Assembly: GCA_041671045.1 (NCBI GenBank)
Contig: JBAZCF010000001.1
Location: 186,001 to 250,000 of the forward strand
Length of the DNA stretch: 64,000 nucleotides
Reading direction: 5' to 3'
From: Parachlamydiales bacterium
Lineage (GTDB): Bacteria; Chlamydiota; Chlamydiia; Chlamydiales; JABDDJ01
The notes under the pieces are model-generated. The model did no database searches. It was not told the origin of the DNA and worked only from the letters and a program-made list of their open reading frames with translations. Position numbers and translations under genes: made by a program. Shown piece by piece: positions 30,943 to 39,416 of this stretch (position 1 is its first letter; every line of letters starts with the position of its first letter).

Positions 30943-32857
30943 AGATGTGAACAAAATGCTCTTCGTAGGTTCTATACAACAGAAAGAAGTATTTTTTAAA
31001 AGTGCACAGGATTTGGGTATCGTTCATTTTATCGATATGTCCGGCGTAGGTACACACGATATCCCTGAGGATCTTGAGCATTTGACAAGAGCTCTAAAGA
31101 TCATGCGCAGCCTTCCTGTCATAGAACAAGAGGATACAGAGAACTATCAGCTTGTAGATAGCATAGTCAATGAGTTTTTAGAATTGCACGAACGTATCGA
31201 AAAGCAGGCTGAGTCTTTGCGCATCCTGAAATTGGAAAGGGCCCGCGTTGAACCGTTAGGATTTTTCTCTAAAGAAGACATTCAGTACGTCGAGAAAGAA
31301 GGCGATACCAAAGTATTTTTCTATTGGGCCAAACACGGTACTGTCAGAGAGCAGGCCCTGCCGCAGCAGGTTATCTATATTAACTCTGACCATGGCATCG
31401 ATTATTATATGGGAATTTCTAAAGAGCCGCTTTTTGTAGCGCCTTTAGTAGAGATGGCTGTAGATAATAGCTTGGAAGATCTGGATACAAAAATCCATGA
31501 GACAGAAAAAGCCCTTGCAAAAGATGATGAAAAACTTAAATCTTTTCAGAAATATTCTACTTTTCTCCACCACGCCTTAATTCAGAAGCTCAACAGATAC
31601 AATCTCTTAAATACCCAAGAGTTTGTCGAGATGGCGATGGATGACGAAGTCTTTGCTATCGAAGGCTGGGTGCCTGAAGATAAAGTGGATCAGTTAGAAA
31701 AACTTTCCAAAGAATCAGATGTCTATTACGAACAGATTGCACGGGAAAGTACTGACGTAGTCCCTACGTATTTGGAAAATGAAGGTGTAGCACGTGTAGG
31801 TGAAGACCTGATCAATATTTTCGATGTACCTTCCAGCAAAGATAAAGACCCTTCCTTATGGGTGCTTTGTTTTTTTGCTCTTTTCTTTGCTATGATTATT
31901 GCAGATGCAGGCTACGGTCTTATTTTCTTAGGCGTTGTCCTGTTTTTACGTTTCAAATATAAAAAGATGAGCGGATTAGGACATCGTATATGGCTTCTAA
32001 TAGGTATCTTAGCGGGAACATGTATTGTCTGGGGTACTCTCTCCAATAGTTTTTTTGGAATACCTCTCCCTCCTGACAGTCCTTGGATGAAGGTTTCAGT
32101 CATTAACTGGTTGGAGCGTAATAAAACGGATTACCATTGGGAGCATAAGGATGCTGTATACCAGGAATGGGTCAAGAAGTATCCGCAAATTGCAACGATG
32201 ACAGATCCGACGGAAATTGCTATGACTGCGGCAGAGAAAAAACCTAACGGCCATATGTCCTATGAATTATATCATAAATTTACAGATAACATATTGATGG
32301 AATTGGCCATTTTTATAGGTATGGTCCACATCATTATTTCTATGCTGCGTTATATCAAACGGAAACCTAGCAATTTTGGATGGATTCTCTTCATCATAGG
32401 CTGCTATTTCTACATTCCAAAATACCTTGGCGCTACGACTTTGATGCAATTTCTGTTTGGATTTAATGTGGATACAATGGCCACAGATGGGATTTATCTC
32501 ATGATCATAGGGTTTTCGCTTGTTTTAGGAATTTCCATATTCCGCCACAAGATTTTTGGCTTACTGGAGTCCCTAGAAGTCATACAAGTCTTCAGCGACG
32601 TCTTATCCTATTTGCGGTTATATGCTCTAGGTATGGCCGGAGTGATTATGAGTGAAACTGTCAATGATGGAGCACTTGCGATCGGGGGTATCATTGGAAT
32701 AATCATCATGATTATTGGGCATACCTTCAACATTGTTCTCAGTATTATGGGTGGTGTGATACACGGCCTTCGTCTTAACTTCTTGGAATGGTATCACTAC
32801 TCTTTTGAAGGCGGTGGTAAGGCCTTTAAACCATTAGAAAAAATGAAAATTGAATAA
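30935..32857 (+). CDS. atpI: V-type ATP synthase membrane subunit I (a-subunit)
   Basis: 640 residues from the ATG at 30935, which has GGGGAGGAT 5 nt upstream; a TTG at 30917 gives a longer but unlikely start. The N-terminal ~300 residues are soluble and coiled-coil-like, and the C-terminal half has about seven membrane helices. Hallmark segments are DVLSYLRLYALGMAG with the essential Arg of the ion path, and GHTFNIVLSIMGGVIHGLRLNFLEWY. It forms the ion half-channels and the stator contact for subunit E. Confidence 0.97.
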   Translation: MRKDVNKMLFVGSIQQKEVFFKSAQDLGIVHFIDMSGVGTHDIPEDLEHLTRALKIMRSLPVIEQEDTENYQLVDSIVNEFLELHERIEKQAESLRILKLERARVEPLGFFSKEDIQYVEKEGDTKVFFYWAKHGTVREQALPQQVIYINSDHGIDYYMGISKEPLFVAPLVEMAVDNSLEDLDTKIHETEKALAKDDEKLKSFQKYSTFLHHALIQKLNRYNLLNTQEFVEMAMDDEVFAIEGWVPEDKVDQLEKLSKESDVYYEQIARESTDVVPTYLENEGVARVGEDLINIFDVPSSKDKDPSLWVLCFFALFFAMIIADAGYGLIFLGVVLFLRFKYKKMSGLGHRIWLLIGILAGTCIVWGTLSNSFFGIPLPPDSPWMKVSVINWLERNKTDYHWEHKDAVYQEWVKKYPQIATMTDPTEIAMTAAEKKPNGHMSYELYHKFTDNILMELAIFIGMVHIIISMLRYIKRKPSNFGWILFIIGCYFYIPKYLGATTLMQFLFGFNVDTMATDGIYLMIIGFSLVLGISIFRHKIFGLLESLEVIQVFSDVLSYLRLYALGMAGVIMSETVNDGALAIGGIIGIIIMIIGHTFNIVLSIMGGVIHGLRLNFLEWYHYSFEGGGKAFKPLEKMKIE

Positions 32858-32872
32858 TTAAGGAGACTGACT

Positions 32873-33295
32873 ATGGAACTTGATATGATAGGCCCGGCCC
32901 TGCCCCTAGCCTTAAGCTCTATTGGAAGCTGCGTGGGGTGCGGTATTGCCGGCATGGCCTCGCATGCGGTAATGAGCAGGGTGGAAGAAGGTCACGGAAA
33001 ATTTATTGGTATGGCTGCAGCCCCTTCATCACAGTCTATCTATGGCTTTTTGTTAATGTTGCTGATGAGTAGGGCAATTAAGGCAGGCACTTTAACAGGG
33101 ATTGCAGGAATTGGTATCGGAGCTGCTACTGGCTTGGCGTTCATGTTTTCGGCCATCTATATGGGCATGTGCGCAGCGACAGGTATTCAGTCTTCAGCTA
33201 AACAGCCTTCCATCTACGGTAAGTGCTTTGTGGCATTGGGGATTATCGAATCATTCGCGTTGTTCACGTTTGTATTCAGCTTGTTGATCATATAG
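32873..33295 (+). CDS. atpK: V-type ATP synthase subunit K (rotor ring proteolipid)
   Basis: 140 residues, four membrane helices from two hairpins. The ion-binding carboxylate is Glu126 in helix 4 (ALGIIESFALF), and the first hairpin has PSSQSIYGF with Gln54. Compared with the Na+-binding ring of Enterococcus hirae NtpK, Thr64/Gln65 correspond to Ser53/Gln54, while Gln110 corresponds to a Met (FSAIYMGM here, FSGIAQGK there). AAGGAG lies upstream. Last gene of the operon, with a hairpin just after. Confidence 0.95.
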   Translation: MELDMIGPALPLALSSIGSCVGCGIAGMASHAVMSRVEEGHGKFIGMAAAPSSQSIYGFLLMLLMSRAIKAGTLTGIAGIGIGAATGLAFMFSAIYMGMCAATGIQSSAKQPSIYGKCFVALGIIESFALFTFVFSLLII

Positions 33296-33335
33296 TATTT
33301 GGGGAGTGAGGCGGTACGCCGAACTCCCAAACTAT
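33293..33335 (+). terminator. Hairpin at the end of the V-ATPase operon
   Basis: Imperfect stem TAGTATTTGGGGAGT / ACTCCCAAACTA enclosing a small inner hairpin, overlapping the atpK stop region. There is no T tract, but its position at the operon end supports a termination or 3'-end role. Confidence 0.5.
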
Positions 33336-33384
33336 GGGGAGCAGTATACATATGTTATCCTAAAGGATTGTCTTAATCCCCGTA

Positions 33385-33834
33385 TCACAAGTCGGTACCT
33401 TCACCTACAGAAATTGTTTCATTCCAAAGAGTTTGGTTCCAGTAGCTGAGGGGGGTGCTGTCGCTCATCAGTACAGCCTTATACGTTGCAATCCCTCCAG
33501 TAGCAAGAAAGTTCTCGTTCATCAACTTCCACGAAGATGTGCCGCTTCTTTTACATAGGGGCAGATCTATTTCTTCTTCTTTTCCGGATTGATAGCGTAA
33601 TGTGACTAGGATATGAATGCGTCCATAACATAAATACTCTGAGGGAAGATCCCATTTGACCACAAGCATCTGCCCGAAGTCAGGATTGCATAACGCAGGG
33701 TCAGGCGTACCGATATAATAGCTGGCGTATTGCTCTACCCCCAGGAATTCCGTGTAGAGTTCTAATGTGTTTTTGCAGCAACCTGCAAGCAATATGCAGA
33801 GCGCTAGTAGGAATGCCCTTATTGAGCCAGACAT
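33385..33834 (-). CDS. Small lipoprotein (149 aa)
   Basis: The N-terminal SIRAFLLALCILLAGC is a lipoprotein signal with lipobox LLAGC (Cys19). The mature part is about 130 residues of beta-type sequence with few cysteines and a 'SYYIGTPDPALCNP' segment also seen, diverged, in the lipoprotein at 23881-24372. The gene overlaps the 3' end of the DAHP synthase gene by 16 nt, so it is probably translated from the same message. Periplasmic; function unknown. Confidence 0.7.
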   Translation of the reverse strand: MSGSIRAFLLALCILLAGCCKNTLELYTEFLGVEQYASYYIGTPDPALCNPDFGQMLVVKWDLPSEYLCYGRIHILVTLRYQSGKEEEIDLPLCKRSGTSSWKLMNENFLATGGIATYKAVLMSDSTPLSYWNQTLWNETISVGEGTDL

Positions 33835-34871
33835 GATCGCTTGGATAAGGTATGTGTTAGAAGACGCTCATGCATTTCGAGAAGCATTGCCTCTGTTTCT
33901 TCCCAACCTAAGCACGAATCGGTTACAGAAACGCCATAGGATAGGGGTGCTTCTGCTTGCAGAAGCTGCTGCCCTTGTTTTAAGTGGCTTTCTAAAATAA
34001 TGCCGCAAACAGATGAAAAACCTTCTTCGGCAGTTTCTAATAGGCTATTTAACACGTGTTTTTGTTTCTGCGGATTTCTTTGGCTGTTTCCGTGGGAACA
34101 GTCCACAACAAATCGTTTGACTAGATTGGTTTTCTCGAGTTTTTGTGCTGTGATTTCTAAGGAGGCTTTATCGAAATTAGTTCCATTTTCGCTCCCACGT
34201 AATACCACATGGGAAGCGGGATTTCCGCGGGATGTAATGGTAGACACCAGCCCTTCTGCATTAATACCTAGAAGCCTGTGAGGCAGGGAAGCTGAAACTG
34301 CCCCATTAATGGCGTTATCAATGCTGCCATCTGTGCTATTTTTGATGCCGATAGGAAAATCTACTGAGGAGGCCAATTGACGATGTGTTTGCGAAGTGGA
34401 TGTTCTCGCTCCGATGCATGACCAGCTGATAAGATCTTCTAAATAAGGGACGGTCAACGGATCCAATAATTCTGCTGCTGTAGGGATGCCTTTTTGAGCG
34501 ATATCAAGAAGAAATTTCCGCGTCTGTTTTATTCCCTCTTCAATATCTTGGGTACCGTCAAGGTTAGGATCATAAAGCAGCCCTTTCCAACCTCCGGCAG
34601 TGCGCGACTTTTCGTAATAAGTACGCATGACAATAAATAAAGTCTCTGAAGTCTTTTGAGCTAGTTCACGTAATTTGGTAGCGAATTGCAGTCCTGCTGT
34701 GATATCGTGAATAGAGCAGGGGCCTACAATAACAATCCAACGTGGATCTTCACCCTGTAATATCCGGCGAATTTGCTGCCGGGTATTCTGAATAAATTGT
34801 GAAATATGCCCATGGGCTGGTAGCAACGTTTTTATTGCTGCTGGAGAAGGTAGAGGTTGGATGACTGGCAT
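33819..34871 (-). CDS. 3-deoxy-7-phosphoheptulonate (DAHP) synthase, class I
   Basis: 350 residues, the AroF/G/H type. Motifs: IVGPCSIHD (about 47-55), ARTSTSQTHRQLASS, FPIGIKNSTDGS, VLRGSENGTNFD, VDCSHGNSQ and a C-terminal SVTDSCLGWEET. It condenses phosphoenolpyruvate and erythrose-4-phosphate into DAHP, the first step to chorismate and aromatic amino acids. Which aromatic product inhibits it cannot be read from the sequence. The transaldolase encoded nearby supplies erythrose-4-phosphate. Confidence 0.95.
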   Translation of the reverse strand: MPVIQPLPSPAAIKTLLPAHGHISQFIQNTRQQIRRILQGEDPRWIVIVGPCSIHDITAGLQFATKLRELAQKTSETLFIVMRTYYEKSRTAGGWKGLLYDPNLDGTQDIEEGIKQTRKFLLDIAQKGIPTAAELLDPLTVPYLEDLISWSCIGARTSTSQTHRQLASSVDFPIGIKNSTDGSIDNAINGAVSASLPHRLLGINAEGLVSTITSRGNPASHVVLRGSENGTNFDKASLEITAQKLEKTNLVKRFVVDCSHGNSQRNPQKQKHVLNSLLETAEEGFSSVCGIILESHLKQGQQLLQAEAPLSYGVSVTDSCLGWEETEAMLLEMHERLLTHTLSKRSCLAQ

Positions 34872-34928
34872 AATTTCTTATTAAATTGAATTAAGCATTT
34901 ACTTTATCAAAATGGTGTTTTTTGCTCG

Positions 34929-36377
34929 ATGGATAAAGCAGATAAATTTCTTAAAACGCTTACAGACCAAGTAAACTTTCCTTCGCTGGAAACTATATAT
35001 ACCCCCAGCAGCGAGCAAGGGTACATAGCCGAGTGTTCACGCGGTAAAATCACTTTGCGCGCTAAAAATTCTCCCGAGCTAATTCAAGGCGTTTGTCAGT
35101 CCTATTCTTTATGGAAATCAGGATTCATTTCGGAATTAAATCAGAAGCACACCCCCATTTTTACTTTACGACCTTTTTGCCTGGAGAAATCTCCTCTCAT
35201 CATAGAGTTTTTGGATGCAGCAGCCCCCGATATACAAAACCGTATCGATGTATTGTGCGAGAATATACTTGCCTTAGGCTGCAATGCTTTGTGGGTTTCA
35301 GATTGGGATAAAGAACAATTGCAGTTACCTGAGGAAGTCTTGCAAAGACTAAGTATAACCTCTCAAGACTATGGATTGAGTTTCGGAAGTGCTAGGAATA
35401 ATGAAATTGTGATGGATCATGTCATCCACTTTGCAAAAGAATGGGAAACCCCTCTTTCTCGTGAACTTAACGATAGGGGAATCAGCAAGTTGGATAGTAT
35501 CCTTGAGGATGCTGAGCAGAGGGCTTCTGATTTAAAACCCAAACAGAAGTTAGTTTTGGTCTACCCTAAAATACATTCCGAGATTAGTTTTTGGGAGAAA
35601 TTACTTGCTAAGCTTCCACCGCAGTGCTTAATAGGCTTTTTATGCCAGGATGCAGCCGCTTTTCTGAAATTGTGCAGGGGATTAGGAGAACGCTACCGAG
35701 GGATGTTGATTCCGATTATCCCTACAGCAGGTTGTGGCGGGGGGTTATGGCCCCATCTTTATGTAGAAGGGATAGATGAGATTTTTTCTTCTCCTCTACT
35801 ACCTGTATGGCATACGATCGCTTTTTCAGGAACTTATCTTCCTCCGCAAGGAACTCTTTATCACTGCCTTCTCTGGTCCCTTGCGCAAAGGGTATGGAAA
35901 CCAGGGCATTCGTTGAGCCAATGGGTAAGGCAGTGGTTTAGCACCTATAACCCTTCCTTGGATTTTGACCAGATGTATCCACATTTGATGGCGTTAACGG
36001 CATTATCTTATGATGTAAAAAGTTTTTATGGAGCCGGACAACAAGCGGATTACGATAAGCAAAAATCTTTTATTGAGATGTCCTTAAGTAAAATAAAATA
36101 TCTAAATACTATTCCTTGGCCGGCAGAGGTGTCTTCCGCTGTTTGCCATTGTCTAACTGACCTCCGAAGGATGCTTTTACAGCATCTGCTCAATGGCCAA
36201 ATCTCTCTTCCTCAGATTGTCGATGAACAAGATTTGAAAGGCGGGTATTGGACCACTATGCATGGCAGCCCAGGACAGGCCGTTCGTTCCGGGGTGACGA
36301 TACGATTTCTTGACATTCCGCAGAACTATTCTAAAGAAGATGTGCACTGGTGGAATTCCTCTATCTTTTTGAGCTGA
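34929..36377 (+). CDS. Hypothetical protein with a possible glycoside-hydrolase-like N-terminus (482 aa)
   Basis: No signal peptide and no membrane segment. The N-terminal ~75 residues (GKITLRAKNSPELIQGVCQSYSLW) recall the small domain that precedes the barrel in GH20, GH67 and alpha-N-acetylglucosaminidase enzymes. It is followed by RPFCLE and by a segment (ENILALGCNALWVSDW) like the first strand of such a barrel. The catalytic acidic pair cannot be placed, so I do not assign an activity. It is divergent from the DAHP synthase gene (57 nt apart). The last codons are part of a perfect 12-bp hairpin. Confidence 0.7.
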   Translation: MDKADKFLKTLTDQVNFPSLETIYTPSSEQGYIAECSRGKITLRAKNSPELIQGVCQSYSLWKSGFISELNQKHTPIFTLRPFCLEKSPLIIEFLDAAAPDIQNRIDVLCENILALGCNALWVSDWDKEQLQLPEEVLQRLSITSQDYGLSFGSARNNEIVMDHVIHFAKEWETPLSRELNDRGISKLDSILEDAEQRASDLKPKQKLVLVYPKIHSEISFWEKLLAKLPPQCLIGFLCQDAAAFLKLCRGLGERYRGMLIPIIPTAGCGGGLWPHLYVEGIDEIFSSPLLPVWHTIAFSGTYLPPQGTLYHCLLWSLAQRVWKPGHSLSQWVRQWFSTYNPSLDFDQMYPHLMALTALSYDVKSFYGAGQQADYDKQKSFIEMSLSKIKYLNTIPWPAEVSSAVCHCLTDLRRMLLQHLLNGQISLPQIVDEQDLKGGYWTTMHGSPGQAVRSGVTIRFLDIPQNYSKEDVHWWNSSIFLS

Positions 36378-36407
36378 TAAAAAGAATGCTACAGATCTTT
36401 TTATCAG
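36374..36407 (+). terminator. AT-rich hairpin overlapping the stop codon
   Basis: Perfect 12-bp stem CTGATAAAAAGA / TCTTTTTATCAG with a 10-nt loop; the TGA stop of the 482-aa gene is in the left arm. Probably a terminator or 3'-end stabiliser. Confidence 0.5.
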
Positions 36408-36516
36408 GATTCTAACTTGATTATATTCATAATAGTTAAATTTATTAAATTATTTCTTAATGAAATATTAACAATCAAATGTTATAATTGATTTTTATTT
36501 ATTTTTAGGTGTTAAA

Positions 36517-39318
36517 ATGGCGAATGTGGGCATATATACGGTTGTTCTAGACAAAACAATTCATATAGATCATGAACTGCTTGATAAGTTTAATTCTGTA
36601 GACTCTAAAACTAATAGAATAGGTTTTTATGTTCTAGGAGATGGATTTCATCTTACTACAGAAACTTTGGCTAAGGATCTTAATGTTTCTTTAAACACTA
36701 ATCTCGCTTCCCTTTCAGCACTTTTCGCTTCACCTAATGCCCTTTTGGATGGTGTTACCGGTGAAAGAGAATTATGTGGGAATTTCTTACCCCATCATGC
36801 AGTGGGTGCGGCAAAACTCTTTAACTTTCTAAATCAGAAAATAGAAAAATATAACGGAAAGATCCACGCTATCTTTGAAAATAGATTTATTCGTTTTTTA
36901 GCTGCAATACCTTTAGTTGGATCCTTCGTAAGATCGTTTTTTTCAGAGGCTTTTGACCTCAAAGAAATGGAAAAAAGATCTATCAAAGCTTTTTTTGTTG
37001 TGGGTAAGACCAATATTGCCACGCAAGAAGATAATGACAATATTACTAACCTAGTCACAGAGCGTAACGACACTACGGAATTAAATTATCTAGAAGTCTT
37101 TAATCATTTTCAAAAGATACTACCGTATAGCCTCAACGCTGAAAAATTCAAAACTGAGATGAATGACCCCACTATTGTAACCCGAGAGCTAGCTTTAAGA
37201 AAATTCATTGACCTGACAAATCTGTATAATACAGCCAAAGATAATCAAAAAACGAAACTAGACCTAACTGAAAAGGTCAATTTCAAATTAACTGATGAGG
37301 AATGGAGTAAACTGTCCACTCATGCTCAAGAGGTTTATTATGAGCGCTTAAGACAGCTTATCCCTCAACTATCCAAAGCAAAATCCATTCGAGAAGGAAA
37401 TCTACAAGAAGCTGAAGAGGACTCATATACAGCTTTAAGGGACAAGTGTAATCAGCTTTTAAGAGAGCTTGCATTAGAAGATAATATAAAGAGAGAACTC
37501 CCGATGATTTTAGTCGAGGAGGTTGAAACTGCGAAGAAAACTGTACTAGACGCTTATGGCCGTTGGCAAGCGAAGAGGGTAGAAAAGCTAAAGGATCAGT
37601 CTGTCGAAGATGTGCTAGGATCTAAAGATTTTTCTGAATGCCAGAAAAGGTATCGAGCTTTAATGCTCAGATGGGGTAGTAACCCATCCTATGAGTCCAG
37701 CAGAACAATTCTTAATAATGCGTATTCTAAAATTTTGTTGGGCCAAATGGTTTCATTACCTTGCAAAAAGTCAGAGCATAGACTCCCTGAGGAATTTATT
37801 GATGCAATAAGTTTGGAGGAACTCCAATCGCATAATAATCGTTTTTTAGAACTGTTAAAGGATTATAAGAACCTACCCACACCTAAGCAGTACCGTCCGG
37901 CAGATGAGATAAGTGCTTTTGTAAAGGAAGGGTATGAAAGAACCAAGGAGCGTTTATGCAAAGCACTCCAATGCGTGCGGAAAAATAAAAAAGAATTTGC
38001 CCTATCAAATAAAGAAGCAGAAGCACCTAAAGACCCTAAAAAGCCTTTGCTATTAACGTTTGGTACAGATAAGCCCAAGTCAGTCAGTATTGAAAAATTA
38101 CAAAAAATGTTTTCATGTATTGAGCAAGTAATGTGCGAACGTGATGACCAAGCTGAGAGCACCTCCATCAATACAGATTTGGGAAAGGAAATATACGCAG
38201 AAATAAATAAAACTCTGCAATCTCTTTGTGAACAGTTTGTACAACACTATGCAGAATACCTTAAAGATAATTACCAGCAAATTATGGATCTTACTGTAAA
38301 GGCGCTTCCGCAGTCAAATAATCCCTTCGTAAGGTTTCTCGATACAATCCAAGCTGCTTGGAAAGCAAGATTTGAAGAAGAAAAAGCGAACTTTGAAAGG
38401 GCTGAACGGCAGTTTAGTATCGTTCTCTTCCAAGAAAAGGCAAGCGTTATAAGTTATGCTAAAGATTATAAATCTAAAATCATAAAAGAATTGATTCTGC
38501 CCTATATGGATAAGAATTATGTCGATATGTTCATGGATAAAGAAGATGCGTATAAGCGTTCATTAGCATTAATAGAGCTTCATAAGATGCTGGAATCGGA
38601 TGAGAGACGCTCCATTGTAGATATCTTAGATCCTAATAAAGAGTTGAGTGAAAATCTTGAGCTGTTAGAAGAAAAGAAAATTGCCCTTATGAATGCTATT
38701 GCTACAGAACTTAGGCAGAGAAATGAGAAAGAAGATCCTGTCACCGTAGCAAAGATCAAAAAAATTCAAGCCTATGTTGAAACTGAATGGAATAAACTTC
38801 TCAAAGAGAAGTACCCCGTCCTCTTTGAATACTGCAATATAGTGATCGATATGAATGTTGATAAAAGCGTATCTGCTTCATTAGATCAGAAAAAACTAAT
38901 TCTTGAAAAACTAGCCGAGTATAAAAAAACGGAAAACCCTGCCTCAATCAAAATGAAAATAGTCTATGTAGAAACACTCTTTGCTATTGCTGAGCAGTTA
39001 GGGCTTGCTAAGCAAATATCATCAATGGGTAACTTTAGTGAGGATTCAACACAACAGATCCTTAGAAACCAAATTCCTAATTATTACAGTGCTTCTGACG
39101 AAACAATTCGTAAACATTATGTTACGCTACAGTATGGGATTCCATTCGCTTCAACTCTAGTGCAAATCAAAAAACGTTATCGTCACATCAGTATAATCCT
39201 GCACCCTGATAAAAGGAGCTATCCTGCTGAGGTAAATGTCTCTAAAGAGGTTTTAGAATACATCGAAAACAAGCATAAGCTTTTGCCTAAAGAAAGTTTT
39301 ATTGTGGATGGGGAGTAA
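36517..39318 (+). CDS. Large hypothetical protein with a C-terminal J-domain (933 aa)
   Basis: No signal peptide. Residues ~115-150 contain a short hydrophobic stretch (FIRFLAAIPLVGSFVRSF). The rest is highly charged and helical with long Lys/Glu stretches. The last ~75 residues form a J-domain-like unit: 'TLQYGIPFASTLVQIKKRYRHISIILHPDKRSYP', with His-Pro-Asp at 896-898 preceded by the IKKRYRH helix and followed by the K-rich loop. J-domains recruit Hsp70 (DnaK). Type III DnaJ-like proteins with large N-terminal regions exist in bacteria. The rest is not recognised. An AGGTG-type ribosome site lies upstream. Confidence 0.78.
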   Translation: MANVGIYTVVLDKTIHIDHELLDKFNSVDSKTNRIGFYVLGDGFHLTTETLAKDLNVSLNTNLASLSALFASPNALLDGVTGERELCGNFLPHHAVGAAKLFNFLNQKIEKYNGKIHAIFENRFIRFLAAIPLVGSFVRSFFSEAFDLKEMEKRSIKAFFVVGKTNIATQEDNDNITNLVTERNDTTELNYLEVFNHFQKILPYSLNAEKFKTEMNDPTIVTRELALRKFIDLTNLYNTAKDNQKTKLDLTEKVNFKLTDEEWSKLSTHAQEVYYERLRQLIPQLSKAKSIREGNLQEAEEDSYTALRDKCNQLLRELALEDNIKRELPMILVEEVETAKKTVLDAYGRWQAKRVEKLKDQSVEDVLGSKDFSECQKRYRALMLRWGSNPSYESSRTILNNAYSKILLGQMVSLPCKKSEHRLPEEFIDAISLEELQSHNNRFLELLKDYKNLPTPKQYRPADEISAFVKEGYERTKERLCKALQCVRKNKKEFALSNKEAEAPKDPKKPLLLTFGTDKPKSVSIEKLQKMFSCIEQVMCERDDQAESTSINTDLGKEIYAEINKTLQSLCEQFVQHYAEYLKDNYQQIMDLTVKALPQSNNPFVRFLDTIQAAWKARFEEEKANFERAERQFSIVLFQEKASVISYAKDYKSKIIKELILPYMDKNYVDMFMDKEDAYKRSLALIELHKMLESDERRSIVDILDPNKELSENLELLEEKKIALMNAIATELRQRNEKEDPVTVAKIKKIQAYVETEWNKLLKEKYPVLFEYCNIVIDMNVDKSVSASLDQKKLILEKLAEYKKTENPASIKMKIVYVETLFAIAEQLGLAKQISSMGNFSEDSTQQILRNQIPNYYSASDETIRKHYVTLQYGIPFASTLVQIKKRYRHISIILHPDKRSYPAEVNVSKEVLEYIENKHKLLPKESFIVDGE

Positions 39319-39416
39319 TCCTATTCGAGCTGTAAGAAGATAACTTTTAAAGTTCTTGATTAGAAATAGTTTAACGTTATTAAATTGTGGGATTATTCGT
39401 CGCGACGGAGAATTTC

